Below are positions 20,092 through 29,172 of a stretch of 64,000 nucleotides of DNA, piece by piece (the stretch's first letter is position 1; each line of letters begins with the position of its first letter). Position numbers and translations under genes: made by a program. The stretch lies in the NCBI GenBank assembly GCA_964388955.1, contig CAYMCO010000002.1, forward strand, positions 62,001 through 126,000. The letters are read 5' to 3'. The notes beneath the pieces were generated by a model that saw only the letters and a program-made list of their open reading frames with translations, did not search any database and was not told where the DNA came from. Source of the DNA: CAYMCO01 sp964388955. Lineage in GTDB: Bacteria; Chloroflexota; Anaerolineae; Anaerolineales; E44-bin32.

Positions 20092-20520
20092 ATGTCATAT
20101 GTGATGACCCAACAGGAACGAGAGGCCTTTCTGGCGGAGCTCCATGTGGGGATCGTGAGCGTGGCCCAGGAGGGTCGCGGCCCTCTGGCCGTGCCCGTCT
20201 GGTATGAATATGAGCCCGGCAGGGATATCCACTTCACGACCGGCGGCGGCACTCGCAAGGCGAAGCTGCTGCGGCGGTTTGGTCGATGCAGCATGTGCGT
20301 ACAAACGGAGACTTCGCCGTATCAGTATGTGAGCATCGAGGGGTCCGTAATCGAAATCCGGTCGGCGGACATTGATGTCGAACTGCGCCGCATCGCGCGC
20401 CGTTATCTGGGGGCAGAAGAAGGCGACGAATACATCGAGGAATATACTCCTGCCGACGATCTGATGGTCATCGTGCGCCCGGAGCATTGGTATTCTGCGG
20501 ACTATTCCAAAGAGGAATAG
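20092..20520 (+). CDS. Pyridoxamine 5'-phosphate oxidase-like flavin/F420-binding protein
   Basis: A 142-residue split-barrel protein of the PNPOx-like superfamily. It begins with the family's typical LAELHVGIVSVAQEGRGPLAVPVWYEYEPG, followed by FTTGGGTRKAKLLRRFGRCSMCVQ and a C-terminal VIVRPEHWYSADY. Such proteins bind FMN, F420 or heme, and many are uncharacterised reductases; the sequence alone does not settle the cofactor. GGGAGGG stands about eight bases before the ATG. It is likely monocistronic or loosely linked to the UbiA gene 227 bases downstream. The LLM-class gene at about 44 kb hints that F420 may be used in this organism. Confidence 0.8.
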   Translation: MSYVMTQQEREAFLAELHVGIVSVAQEGRGPLAVPVWYEYEPGRDIHFTTGGGTRKAKLLRRFGRCSMCVQTETSPYQYVSIEGSVIEIRSADIDVELRRIARRYLGAEEGDEYIEEYTPADDLMVIVRPEHWYSADYSKEE

Positions 20521-20747
20521 GATCCCGGGGAGCCGGGACATCCGGCCGGAGCTTGGCCCGGGAAGGGCTGCCACGCCACTCCACATTGGCGATTGCGGTT
20601 TCAGCGGGAGACGGTTCTAGGATGGATCGCGTGGGGCACCCATCGCTTGCATCAGGGATGACCTCACCGAATATCTCGAGCTTACGGCACGGCCGGTGAA
20701 CCGGCCTCTATGGCACGACAGCGGCCGGAGGGAGAGGGGAGTGGCTG

Positions 20748-21635
20748 ATGAAGAGCGTTCTGGGTCCGATGCGGGTGCCTTTCCTGCTCCTGACCCCTGC
20801 GTGTGTCTTCCTGGGTGTGGGAAGCGCTCGCTGGAGCGGCGGTTTGCTGGCCGCGCCGCAGGTTGCCCTGGTGTTTGTGGGGGCGCTGGCGGCGCATATC
20901 AGCGTGAATGCGCTGAACGAGTATCATGATTTCAGAAGTGGGCTGGATCTGCACACCATGCGAACTCCCTTCAGCGGAGGCAGCGGGACGCTGCCGGCCA
21001 ATCCCGGCATGGCGACAAGCGCCTTGATCACCGGCTCCGTCGCTGCGCTGGTGACGGCGAGCGTGGGAATCTATTTCCTCTTCTTGCGCGGCCTGGGCCT
21101 ACTGCCGCTCGGCATCTTGGGTCTTGCTGTCATCGTGAGCTATACGCCCTGGTTGACCCGCCGCCCGCTGCTGTGTCTGATCGCACCGGGGACCGGCTTC
21201 GGCCTGCTAATGGTGATGGGCACGGACTTTGCGCTGACGGGGATCTACTCCTGGACGGCGTTGTTGGCATCTCTCGTTCCTTTCTTCCTGGTCAGCAATC
21301 TTCTGCTCCTGAACCAATTTCCCGATGTCGAGGCGGACCGGCAGGCCGGCCGACGCCACCTGCCCATCGCCGCCGGACTCAAGGTCTCCGCGTATGTGTA
21401 CGGCTTCTTCCATCTTTTTGCCCAGCTCTCGATTGTGGCGGGAGTCGCGCTGGGCCTGATGCCGCCCGCCTGCCTGCTGGGACTGCTCGCACTGCTGATC
21501 GCGATTCCGAATGTGCTGACGGTTCTCCGGGAATGGGACGCCTCGATCGATCGCCTGGTTCCGGCAATGGGGGGCAATGTGCTGCTCAGCTTGATCACCC
21601 CTGCCCTCGTCGGGATCGGGTTCCTCATCGCCTGA
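20748..21635 (+). CDS. UbiA-family prenyltransferase (MenA-like)
   Basis: A 295-residue membrane protein with about eight or nine hydrophobic helices. The first Asp-rich motif is in NALNEYHDFRSGLD (about residues 62-75) and the second in NQFPDVEADRQAGRR (about 189-203), which together bind the Mg-prenyl-diphosphate. This matches UbiA enzymes that prenylate an aromatic or related acceptor; MenA (menaquinone) is the nearest resemblance, but the acceptor cannot be fixed here and no other quinone genes lie nearby. A purine-rich GGAGAGGGGAG precedes the ATG. The protein has normal length and no broken motifs. Confidence 0.85.
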   Translation: MKSVLGPMRVPFLLLTPACVFLGVGSARWSGGLLAAPQVALVFVGALAAHISVNALNEYHDFRSGLDLHTMRTPFSGGSGTLPANPGMATSALITGSVAALVTASVGIYFLFLRGLGLLPLGILGLAVIVSYTPWLTRRPLLCLIAPGTGFGLLMVMGTDFALTGIYSWTALLASLVPFFLVSNLLLLNQFPDVEADRQAGRRHLPIAAGLKVSAYVYGFFHLFAQLSIVAGVALGLMPPACLLGLLALLIAIPNVLTVLREWDASIDRLVPAMGGNVLLSLITPALVGIGFLIA

Positions 21636-21647
21636 CACCTCCGGCAA

Positions 21648-21677
21648 TTGTCCCCCTGCGCCCGCGGATGATATGAT
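21648..21677 (+). promoter_or_regulatory. Candidate sigma-70-type promoter for the DinB-like gene
   Basis: TTGTCC and TATGAT are separated by 18 bases, directly upstream of the DinB-like/Nudix/ArfB genes. The -10 matches five of six consensus bases. The spacing to the ribosome-binding site leaves a very short leader. Confidence 0.45.
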
Positions 21678-21705
21678 GAAGCCGAACGGGATAAGGAGGC
21701 GTTGC

Positions 21706-22203
21706 ATGGTTGCGGAAATGACGAAAGCGGACGTGCTGGAACGAATCCGAGAGGCCTATCGGGCGCTGGACGACGTGCTTTCGGAGCTCAGCCCCGAACA
21801 AATGCACCAGAAAGGGGTGGAAGGGGAATGGTCCGCCAAGGACGTGATCGCGCACGTCGCCGAGTGGGATCGACGGCTGGTCGCATGGCTGGAGCAGATC
21901 CAGCGCGGCACACTTCCCCGGCAGGCAGTCGACTGGTCGGACGCGGACGAGATTAACGACCAGATCTACCGTCAGTACAAGGACAGCCCTGTTGATGCGG
22001 TGCTGGAAGACTTCCGGCTCGCACACCAGGGGGCGCTGGATGCGGTATCGCGCATTCCTGATGAAACGATGGAAAAATCGCCGCGCTTTGACGAGTATCC
22101 GGATTTTGATCTGCGGGAACTGATCGGCTGGGAGACTTGGGAGCACTACGATGAGCACGGCGAAGCGATCATCCGTTGGGCCAGGGGCCATGGGAGCAAC
22201 TGA
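21706..22203 (+). CDS. DinB-like / ClbS-DfsB four-helix bundle protein
   Basis: A 165-residue helical protein with the pattern EGEWSAKDVIAHVAEWDRRLVAWL (about 32-55), typical of the DinB/ClbS/DfsB superfamily. Members include thiol-dependent transferases and self-resistance hydrolases, but most are uncharacterised. His at the end of DVIAH and the later HYDEHGEAI may form a metal or catalytic site; this is inference. The start is set by AAGGAGG six bases before the ATG at 21706; an upstream in-frame ATG at 21673 overlaps the putative -10. The Nudix gene follows after 15 bases, suggesting co-transcription. Confidence 0.75.
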   Translation: MVAEMTKADVLERIREAYRALDDVLSELSPEQMHQKGVEGEWSAKDVIAHVAEWDRRLVAWLEQIQRGTLPRQAVDWSDADEINDQIYRQYKDSPVDAVLEDFRLAHQGALDAVSRIPDETMEKSPRFDEYPDFDLRELIGWETWEHYDEHGEAIIRWARGHGSN

Positions 22204-22218
22204 GATGGAGGCCACAGC

Positions 22219-22872
22219 GTGCCGGTGAGGCGCTCGATCGACGTCATGCGCTTGGTCCCTGAGGGCTATTTCATCGGCACCAGCCTGATACTTCCCGATC
22301 GGGAACGATTCCTCTTCGGCATCCGCCAGCCGAAGTGGGTCGGTAAGAGGGCAATCCTTGAGATCACCGGCATCGGCGGGGGATTGGAGGCCTGGGACAA
22401 GTCAATCCTGGACGGTGTGCAGCGGGAGGCGATGGAAGAGATCGGCTCAAGGGTCCGCTTGGTTTCCTCCAAAGAGACCCTGATCGTGCAGTCCCGTGAG
22501 GAGCACGAGTGGGTGCGGCCGGCGGGCGAGCTAAAGCCGGCAGCGGTGGTCTTTCGGGGGTATCGCACCCCGGCTCACCATCCCTGGCATACGAGTCGTC
22601 GGGGTGATGCAGCCCTGCTTGTCTTCCGGGCCTCCCTCATCGAACCGCCGGCTCCCACCGGGGAGCTCCCTGCGTTGATCTGGTTGTCGGCACAGCAGAT
22701 TCTGGATACCGCCCTCCAGGATGTCGCTCTTAGCGGCTTGATTTCCGGAGGGGCGCTCACGTTGGCCCGGGAGCCCGAAGCTCTCCCGCAGAGAGCGCCT
22801 TCGCGGATGACGGATTCCCAAGAGGCCATCGCGATCGCGCTGGGGCGGGCGACGCTCGGCTTCTATTTCTAG
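22219..22872 (+). CDS. Nudix hydrolase-like protein
   Basis: A 217-residue protein with a Nudix-type box: a glycine-rich GIGGGLEAWDKS segment followed by VQREAMEEIGSRV (about residues 48-76). The metal-binding REAMEEIG core is intact, but the upstream Glu position of the consensus appears to be Lys, so hydrolase activity or substrate range may be altered. Nudix enzymes hydrolyse nucleoside-diphosphate-linked compounds; the substrate is not predictable here. It starts with GTG preceded by TGGAGG and sits 15 bases after the DinB-like gene and 8 bases before arfB, so the three probably form one transcript. Confidence 0.75.
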   Translation: MPVRRSIDVMRLVPEGYFIGTSLILPDRERFLFGIRQPKWVGKRAILEITGIGGGLEAWDKSILDGVQREAMEEIGSRVRLVSSKETLIVQSREEHEWVRPAGELKPAAVVFRGYRTPAHHPWHTSRRGDAALLVFRASLIEPPAPTGELPALIWLSAQQILDTALQDVALSGLISGGALTLAREPEALPQRAPSRMTDSQEAIAIALGRATLGFYF

Positions 22873-22880
22873 ATCCCTCG

Positions 22881-23303
22881 ATGATAGAGGTGACGCCCGA
22901 CATTTCGTTGAGAGAAGACGAAATAGAGTGGGATTTCATTCGCGCCTCCGGCCCCGGAGGGCAGAAAGTCAACCGTGCGGCGAGCGCAGTCCAACTGCGC
23001 TATGATGTCGCCCATTCGGAGGGGTTGCCGGAGCGGGTGCGCTCCCGGCTGATGCGCATGGCGCGCAATCAAATCTCCAAAGAGGGGATCTTGATTATCG
23101 AAGCGCGCCAACACCGGTCACAGGAGCGCAACCGCCAAGCTGCGACGGAGAAGCTGCTCAAGCTGATCCGGCGGGCGGCGAGAGAGCCAAGCAAGCGGAT
23201 CAAGACCAGGCCCACGCGTGCCTCTCACCGGCGCCGTTTGCGGGAAAAACGGAAGCGGGCGGAGAAGAAGAAGCATCGACAACCCCCTCGTTTGGACGAT
23301 TGA
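22881..23303 (+). CDS. arfB: ArfB-type peptidyl-tRNA hydrolase (release factor homologue)
   Basis: A 140-residue protein with the release-factor catalytic motif ASGPGGQKVN (GGQ at 26-28) near the N-terminus and a long, very basic C-terminal tail (from about residue 88, rich in Arg/Lys). This is the ArfB/YaeJ/ICT1 layout: the GGQ domain hydrolyses peptidyl-tRNA on stalled ribosomes, while the basic tail enters the empty mRNA channel. There is no codon-recognition domain, which excludes RF1 and RF2. It begins eight bases after the Nudix gene. Confidence 0.9.
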   Translation: MIEVTPDISLREDEIEWDFIRASGPGGQKVNRAASAVQLRYDVAHSEGLPERVRSRLMRMARNQISKEGILIIEARQHRSQERNRQAATEKLLKLIRRAAREPSKRIKTRPTRASHRRRLREKRKRAEKKKHRQPPRLDD

Positions 23304-23388
23304 TGCGGTTCGTATCGCTGCCGGCCGCCGGTGCCGCTCCTCTTCGAGACCGGCCGTCCAGGTCGCCCGATTCCGTGCGGAAGTCCTC

Positions 23389-23417
23389 TTGTGCAAATGC
23401 TAAAAAAATGCTAATAG
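23389..23417 (+). promoter_or_regulatory. Candidate promoter of the GAF-GGDEF gene
   Basis: TTGTGC and TAATAG with exactly 17 bases between them, in an unusually AT-rich patch (TAAAAAAATG) just upstream of the diguanylate cyclase gene. Both hexamers are imperfect, so this is tentative. Confidence 0.35.
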
Positions 23418-23474
23418 TATTGAGAGTCCAGGGGGACATTGTGGGGGATTCTTGCCGCAGCAAGAACGGTATAC

Positions 23475-24488
23475 ATGAACCAAGATGGAAGCCTGATTGA
23501 AAAGCTATATACCCTGCACAGGATCAACGCGGCGATTGCTTCAGAGCTAGACCTCGACAAGGTGCTCAGCCGCATTGTGGATGCGGCCATCTATCTCACG
23601 AGAGCCGAAGAAGCGACGATCTTCTTGTTGGACAAGTCCACCAACGCGCTCTATGTGCGCGCCCAGAAAGGCGCGGGCGAGCCGCATGTCCACCTGCTGC
23701 GCGTGCGGGGCAGCGACAGTGTGGTTGTGGCTGTTTTCTCGGAAGGGAAGGCGCTCCGCCTGGGCGGCAACGCGATCAAAGTGGCCACTGGATACTTGGC
23801 CAAATCGATGCTCGGGGTGCCGCTTATCGCCCGCGGCCACAAGCTTGGGGCGCTGTCGGTGATCAACTGGCGATCGGCGCGGCATTTCACGCGCGAGGAC
23901 GAGTTCATGCTGCGGACGATGGCGAATCAGGCGGCTATCGCCATCGAGAACGCATACTTGTTTGTTGAAGCCGAGTCAATGGCGTTGACCGACGGCCTGA
24001 CCGGGCTGGCGAACCGGCGCGCCTTCGATCTCGCCCTGGAGAAGGAAGTTGCCAGGGCGAGGAGATATCGCATTCCGCTTTCCCTCATCATGCTCGATAT
24101 TGATGATTTCAAGATCTACAATGACACCTACGGCCACCTGGCCGGAGATGCCCAATTGAAAGCATTGGCCGATCTGCAGACCAAGAATCTGCGCGAATCG
24201 GATCTTGTAGCGCGCTATGGCGGAGACGAATTTGTGTTGCTCGCTCCCCATACGAACAAAGAAGGCGCCTTGCATCTGGCCGAGCGCATCCGCATGGATG
24301 CGCTTTCCTCCGCTCCGTATGTCAAAACGGATCAGGAGCCGATCCCCGGTTACTCCGTCAGCCTGGGTGTAGCTGCGTTCGGCAATGGCACCCACGGGCC
24401 CGAAGAGTTGGTGATGGCGGCCGACAATGGGGTGATGGCCGCCAAGGATGCCGGCAAGAACCGGGTCTGCTACTGGCCCGGCACATAA
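23475..24488 (+). CDS. GAF-GGDEF diguanylate cyclase
   Basis: A 337-residue soluble signalling enzyme predicted to make cyclic di-GMP from two GTP. An N-terminal GAF sensor domain (about 10-165) is joined by a helix containing ALTDGLTGLANRRAF to the GGDEF domain. The active-site signature GGDEF is intact at 249-253, and an RESD sequence at 240-243, five residues before it, matches the RxxD inhibitory site, so product feedback is expected. No EAL or HD-GYP partner lies in the window. I chose the ATG at 23475; a GTG at 23439 behind AGGGGGA would add 12 residues. Confidence 0.92.
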   Translation: MNQDGSLIEKLYTLHRINAAIASELDLDKVLSRIVDAAIYLTRAEEATIFLLDKSTNALYVRAQKGAGEPHVHLLRVRGSDSVVVAVFSEGKALRLGGNAIKVATGYLAKSMLGVPLIARGHKLGALSVINWRSARHFTREDEFMLRTMANQAAIAIENAYLFVEAESMALTDGLTGLANRRAFDLALEKEVARARRYRIPLSLIMLDIDDFKIYNDTYGHLAGDAQLKALADLQTKNLRESDLVARYGGDEFVLLAPHTNKEGALHLAERIRMDALSSAPYVKTDQEPIPGYSVSLGVAAFGNGTHGPEELVMAADNGVMAAKDAGKNRVCYWPGT

Positions 24489-24699
24489 CGTCCTGAGTCC
24501 CCCTGCCTCCAATTCCGATTCAGCGATAAGGGCAGATTTATGAGGGAATGCCCAAGCTCAGACATGCCCTCCGGTCTGGCAGGGTGGATCGGGATGTGGG
24601 TGGTCCATTTCCGCTATAATCCTCTGCGATTCTTCATCCTGCAACGGGAGGGCGCGACGAGCTCAGTTTTGCCGCCGGGAACGAAGCGAGGAGGCCGAT

Positions 24700-25530
24700 G
24701 TGAATTTCCGCTGGCTGGGGGTGGGAGGCTTCGAACTCACGGCGGGCGGGCGGGTCCTTCTGGTGGACCCCTTCTTCACGCGCCCCTCCGTTCCCCAGTT
24801 GCTATTTCAGCGATTGCAGCCTCTCGAGGGGCGAGTATCAGCGCACATCAGGCGCTGCGATGCGGTCCTCGTGACACATCCACACTACGATCATTTGATG
24901 GACGTACCCGCTGTTTACAGGTTGACGGAATGCAGGGTCTACGGCAGCCCCAACAGCCTTTCGATCCTCCGGCTGGCCGGCGTCCCGGAGGGATCGCTGC
25001 ACGAGATCCAGGATGGGATGGAGCTGCGGTTGGGCCCTTTCCATGTTGACGTCCACCCCGGCGATCACGTGCGGATCCTGGGCCGGCAGCCATTCACCGG
25101 CGAGCTGCCGGCGGGTCTGAGCCCGCCGTTTCACGCGACGGATTATCGCATGGATGCGTGTCACAATTTCCTGATCACCTCGCCCGGAATCCGAGTCTTG
25201 TTGTGGAATGGCCCCAGTGTGCAAGGGGCACCCGGGGCGGATGTGCTGCTTGTGCAGCCTTTTCTTGACCTGCGCGGCTACCGTCAATTGTTGGAATTGG
25301 TCAAACCGCGTCAGGTGATCCCCATACACTGGGACGATTTCACCCGGCCGCTGTCCAGGCCACCCCGAACCATCATGCGGCTGCCAAGTCTGCGGCGACC
25401 ATGGCCTCGGAGGCTGGATATGGCCCGCCTCAAGCGGCGGATGGAGCAGTTCGGGAAGCCGGCACAGGTCTTGATTCCCGAAATACTGAAATCGTACGAC
25501 CTGTCCGGAGCCCTCTTGTTGGAAGATTAG
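24700..25530 (+). CDS. Metallo-beta-lactamase-fold hydrolase (UlaG/NAPE-PLD-like)
   Basis: A 276-residue metallo-hydrolase. It opens with FRWLGVGGFELTAGGRVLLVDP and has the zinc motif THPHYDH at 59-65 (H60, H62, D64, H65). Later potential ligands are in DACHN and the C-terminal PIHWDDF. This fits the lactonase or phosphodiesterase-like branch of the superfamily; the substrate is unknown. GAGGAGG lies seven bases before a GTG start. A TATAAT at 24615-24620 could be its -10, but no good -35 sits at the right distance. The next gene begins 38 bases on. Confidence 0.85.
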   Translation: MNFRWLGVGGFELTAGGRVLLVDPFFTRPSVPQLLFQRLQPLEGRVSAHIRRCDAVLVTHPHYDHLMDVPAVYRLTECRVYGSPNSLSILRLAGVPEGSLHEIQDGMELRLGPFHVDVHPGDHVRILGRQPFTGELPAGLSPPFHATDYRMDACHNFLITSPGIRVLLWNGPSVQGAPGADVLLVQPFLDLRGYRQLLELVKPRQVIPIHWDDFTRPLSRPPRTIMRLPSLRRPWPRRLDMARLKRRMEQFGKPAQVLIPEILKSYDLSGALLLED

Positions 25531-25568
25531 CGGTTCCGGGCCACCGGATCCAGAGAGGATCACCCATC

Positions 25569-27005
25569 TTGCCGCCGTTGGAGTTGACGATATTCCACAC
25601 CAACGATATACATGGCAACCTGGAGGCCATGCCACAATTGAGCAACCTGTGCCGGCGGCTGCGGGCCGCGACCCGGGCGGAGGGGCGCCGGGTCTTCTTC
25701 TGGGACGCCGGCGATGCGGCGGATCGACGGCGCGAGATCTGCCGGGCGACCAAGGGAGCGGCCTTCTATCCCATACTGAACGCTATGGGGTATGACTTGC
25801 AGACGATGGGGAACGCCATTTCCCTGCCTTATGGCCCGCAGGCGTTGGCTGCGGTTGCCGCCAGGGCGGAGTTCCCTATCCTGGCGGCAAACTGCCGTGA
25901 TGGGAGTGGTCCGTTGCCGGGTGGTCTGGAGGAGGCGGTTCTCATTGACCTCTACGATGGTCACAAGATCGGAGCGTTCGGGTTGACATCGGATTGGGGA
26001 GGCATGCATGAGATTTTCGGAATGCATTTCCCGGACACCCATCACCTGGCCGAAGAGTTGATCAGTGATCTGCGCCAACGGGGAGCGACCCTTATCGCCG
26101 TCCTGTCTCATCTGGGGCTGCCGGCGGACCGGCGGCTTGCCCGGGGAGTGCCAGGAATAGACCTCATCGTCGGGGCACATTCACACGATCTGCTCCCCCA
26201 GGGGGAGCAGGTTGGGGAGACGCTCATCGCCCAAGCGGGAGAGCACGGCCTGCATTTGGGCCGAGTGGATCTGGCCCTTGAGCCGGGTGGAGGTCGGATA
26301 CTGGATCGCCGGGCGAGCGTGGTAGAGTTGCCAATCGATGAGGCGGAAGATCCTGCGGTGATCTCGGCGATTGATGCCGCCCGGCGAGAGGTGGCCAGTT
26401 TGCTTGAGCAGGTGATCGGCACCTGCTCCGTACCATTGGCAGTCGCCCACTTTGAAGAGTGTGACATCGGGAATATGGCAGCTGACGCCCTGCGAGCGCA
26501 CATGTCGGCGCAGGCGGCGGTGGTCGCGAGCGGTCATTTCCATCAGGGCATTCCCAGCGGGCATATCTCGAGGCGGGATCTGAATCGGGCCTGCTTCTCG
26601 ACTGCCAATCCTGCGGTCACTATGGTGAGTGGGGCGCAGATCCGGGCCGCCTTGGAAAAGGGGCTGGACCACTCCCATGTCGAAACGGAGCCCGGAGGCT
26701 TCCGGGGGACTCCCATCGGCACGCCGCAGATCAGCGGGATCACCGTTGAATTTGACCGCGGCCGCAGGGCGGGGGACCGGATTCTGCGCATAACCATCGG
26801 CGGCAGGCCGCTGGATCCGTCCGCGATGTATTCCCTGGCGCATACCGATGCCGAGATCCATGCGGAAATCGGCTACTTGACCTTGGAGCCCGAACAGCGC
26901 CCGCGTACTGATGTGCCGACGATCCTCCCCGAGGTCATGCAGGCATACATCCGGAAGAATTCCCCGCTGGCGAAGCCCGAGGGCCCACGCTGGCTGGGGA
27001 ACTGA
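25569..27005 (+). CDS. 5'-nucleotidase/metallophosphatase-like protein with altered active site
   Basis: A 478-residue two-domain protein of the UshA/YfkN 5'-nucleotidase type. Metal-site motifs HTNDIHGN (D13, H15), WDAGDA (D46, D49), LSHLG and GAHSHD are present. Where the family has GNHEFDYG it reads GNAISLPYG, so the histidine that usually assists catalysis is Ala83; the C-terminal substrate motif NGGGIR is also absent (ASGHFHQG instead). Activity may be lost or changed. No signal peptide is visible, so it would be cytoplasmic. The start is probably the TTG behind AGAGGAT; an upstream in-frame start would overlap the preceding gene by 130 bases. Confidence 0.75.
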   Translation: MPPLELTIFHTNDIHGNLEAMPQLSNLCRRLRAATRAEGRRVFFWDAGDAADRRREICRATKGAAFYPILNAMGYDLQTMGNAISLPYGPQALAAVAARAEFPILAANCRDGSGPLPGGLEEAVLIDLYDGHKIGAFGLTSDWGGMHEIFGMHFPDTHHLAEELISDLRQRGATLIAVLSHLGLPADRRLARGVPGIDLIVGAHSHDLLPQGEQVGETLIAQAGEHGLHLGRVDLALEPGGGRILDRRASVVELPIDEAEDPAVISAIDAARREVASLLEQVIGTCSVPLAVAHFEECDIGNMAADALRAHMSAQAAVVASGHFHQGIPSGHISRRDLNRACFSTANPAVTMVSGAQIRAALEKGLDHSHVETEPGGFRGTPIGTPQISGITVEFDRGRRAGDRILRITIGGRPLDPSAMYSLAHTDAEIHAEIGYLTLEPEQRPRTDVPTILPEVMQAYIRKNSPLAKPEGPRWLGN

Positions 27006-27135
27006 CAGGCGTTCGTAGGAGCTAGACGGGGGGAATTGTCCAGTGATTCGAGGCTGAGCGGCTCATGGTAATATGCGGATGGTTCGATCGGGCGACGGAA
27101 GCTGCTCGGCCTTCCAGAAGGGAAAGGGGATCGGC

Positions 27136-27354
27136 ATGGATGGCAGCGTCTATAAGATCATAGAATTGGTGGGGACGAGTACAGAATCCTGGGAGCAGGC
27201 AGCAAAGAATGCGGTAGAGACCGCCGCGGGGAGCCTGCGCGATCTGCGCATCGCGGAGGTCGTTGAGATGGACATGCAGCTGGAAGCGGGGGAGATCACA
27301 GCCTACCGTACAAAAGTGAAGCTCTCTTTCAAGTATCGGGGCGAGGAGGACTAG
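27136..27354 (+). CDS. Dodecin (flavin-storage protein)
   Basis: A 72-residue protein matching dodecins along its whole length: SVYKIIELVGTSTESWEQAA at the start and YRTKVKLSFKYR at the end. Dodecins assemble into hollow 12-mers that bind flavins (or CoA in some bacteria) and buffer them. The start chosen gives the normal length; AAAGGGGA stands nearby upstream. A further in-frame ATG 21 codons earlier would add a Gly/Ser-rich, non-conserved extension. Confidence 0.93.
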   Translation: MDGSVYKIIELVGTSTESWEQAAKNAVETAAGSLRDLRIAEVVEMDMQLEAGEITAYRTKVKLSFKYRGEED

Positions 27355-27738
27355 CACCCCGCCGGGTTCGGAGGGGCGGAGCAAAGGCGGGCCGGGTGAA
27401 TCCTCGGCGCGGTGCGACGTGGGCAATCACCCGCAGGACCCGGAGGCGAGCTTGGCCCGGCCAACGCTGGGCTCCGTCCCATGCTGCCGCGGGCAGGGCA
27501 ATCAAGTTCCGATAGTGGGTATTGGCGCTATGTTGGTGTCACCCGAGGTCGCCTGAAAGTGGGGGGTCCTCGTGTCCGAATGCTGTCTTCCACGGCCCAT
27601 GAGGCGCGCCGCGGCTTACCGCGATGGTGCGGCGCCGGAGGGGCGCGGTGGGTCGGCTTCGGCGAAGCGTCGTGATTGCAGTTGGTGAGAAACTTCACAA
27701 ATCGGCTCGGAACGGAATACACAGAATCAGGAGGGGAA
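27355..27738. other. GC-rich intergenic region upstream of the bactofilin-like gene
   Basis: About 380 bases without a believable coding frame. Several short self-complementary GC-rich pieces occur, for example GGCTTCGGCGAAGC near 27655, but no T-run follows. I recognise no known RNA family by its conserved boxes. A structured leader or small RNA is possible but unsupported. Confidence 0.35.
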
Positions 27739-29070
27739 ATGAAGAAGGGGCAGGGGAGGGCATCGTTCTTGGCGAAGCTTGGCGTGTTGGGAATGATGGC
27801 GGTGATTCTTTTCGGGCTGGCGGGCTCCGCCCAGGCGGTGGAGTTCATCGGCGGGGAGGTGATTGAGGAGGATGAGGTGATCGACGACGATGTGTTCATC
27901 AGCGGGCAAAACGTCGTCGTCGACGGGCGGATCAACGGAAACTTGTTTGCCGCGGGTTCCACTGTGACTCTGAACGGGGTGGTGGACGGCAGTATGTTCG
28001 CCGGAGCCCAAAATGTGCGCATCAATGGGGAGATCACGGGCAGCTTGTTCGCCGGAGCCTCAGCAGTTGATCTGGGCGCATCGGCGGAAGTGGGTCGAAA
28101 TGTCTTCTTCGGGGGATTCAGCATCGACACGGAGAAGGACTCGCACATTGGGCGTGATTTGCTCGTGGGGGCGTATCAGGCGTTGCTCTCAGGGGATATC
28201 GATCGCGATGTGAGGGCCGGCTTGGCGGCACTGGAGATCTACGGCCGGGTGGGGGGCGACGTCTCCGCCGAGGTCGGGTCTCCCGGAGAGGAGACGATCC
28301 CTTCATTTTGGGGCCCGCCAGGCGCGCCGCCGATGGTCTCCCCGGGTGTGCGGATCAGCCCGGGCGCGGATATCCAGGGAGAACTCGATTACACTAGCGC
28401 TGTACAGCAGGAGCAGACCATCGAGGCCGAACCGGCGGGTGGTGTGGTGTTCTCGACACCCGAGCCCGGGCAGGCCGGACGGCAGGGCGAGCGCCGGCCT
28501 CGCGTCGATCTGGGCGTATTTGGCTGGATCATCGATCGGCTGCGGGATCTGGTGACCCTCTTGATCTTGGGTGGGCTGGGGCTGTGGCTGCTTCCGGAGG
28601 TTTTCCAACAGGTGGCGGAGAAGGCCCGCAACCAACCTCTGCCGGCGACGGGATGGGGTTTTGTCACCGTTATCTTGGGGTACCTGGCCGCAGGGCTGAT
28701 CGCTGTCCTGGTCGTCGCGCTTGGAATCTTCTTTGGGCTCATCACACTGGGTGGGTTGGCCGGAACGGTCTTCGGAGTCGGTCTCTCCGGTCTGGGAGTC
28801 GTCTTCGCCGTCTTCACCTTGTTGGTGAACTACGGCAGCAAGGCGGTGATCGCCTTCCTCGGCGGGAAATGGCTGCTGGAGAAATTGGCCCCCGGGAGCG
28901 CCGGGAGCCGATTTCTCTCGCTGGTCCTCGGGGTCTTGATCTACGTGATATTGCGCTCGATCCCGTTCCTTGGATGGCTGCTGGCGGTATTTGTCACGTT
29001 GATCGGCATGGGGGCCATCTGGCTGATTCTGCGCGAGCGGCGCCCCCTGGCGCGGGTCTCAGAAGCATAG
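27739..29070 (+). CDS. Exported bactofilin-like (polymer-forming) membrane protein
   Basis: A 443-residue protein with a signal peptide (hydrophobic stretch LGVLGMMAVILFGLAGSAQA). A bactofilin-like beta-helix follows (about 35-165), seen as repeated short turns such as VDGRINGNLFAAGSTV, LNGVVDGSMFAGAQNV and INGEITGSLFAGAS. A Pro/Gly-rich linker leads to a C-terminal half with four or five membrane helices (about 270-425). Canonical bactofilins are cytoplasmic and short; this exported and membrane-anchored form suggests a surface scaffold. CAGGAGGGG ends three bases before the ATG, overriding an upstream in-frame TTG. Confidence 0.8.
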   Translation: MKKGQGRASFLAKLGVLGMMAVILFGLAGSAQAVEFIGGEVIEEDEVIDDDVFISGQNVVVDGRINGNLFAAGSTVTLNGVVDGSMFAGAQNVRINGEITGSLFAGASAVDLGASAEVGRNVFFGGFSIDTEKDSHIGRDLLVGAYQALLSGDIDRDVRAGLAALEIYGRVGGDVSAEVGSPGEETIPSFWGPPGAPPMVSPGVRISPGADIQGELDYTSAVQQEQTIEAEPAGGVVFSTPEPGQAGRQGERRPRVDLGVFGWIIDRLRDLVTLLILGGLGLWLLPEVFQQVAEKARNQPLPATGWGFVTVILGYLAAGLIAVLVVALGIFFGLITLGGLAGTVFGVGLSGLGVVFAVFTLLVNYGSKAVIAFLGGKWLLEKLAPGSAGSRFLSLVLGVLIYVILRSIPFLGWLLAVFVTLIGMGAIWLILRERRPLARVSEA

Positions 29071-29172
29071 CCTGGGCGTGATTTACGGCGGGGGCCGGAT
29101 CGAATCCGGCCTCCGCGCTCTCTTATCCGGAGCGCGGTGGGTGAGGCCACTGCGCCGGGCCGATCGATTCTC

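Noticed and set aside
27355..27738. Possible structured RNA (RNase P or riboswitch)
   Set aside because: None of the conserved sequence boxes of these RNAs could be identified.
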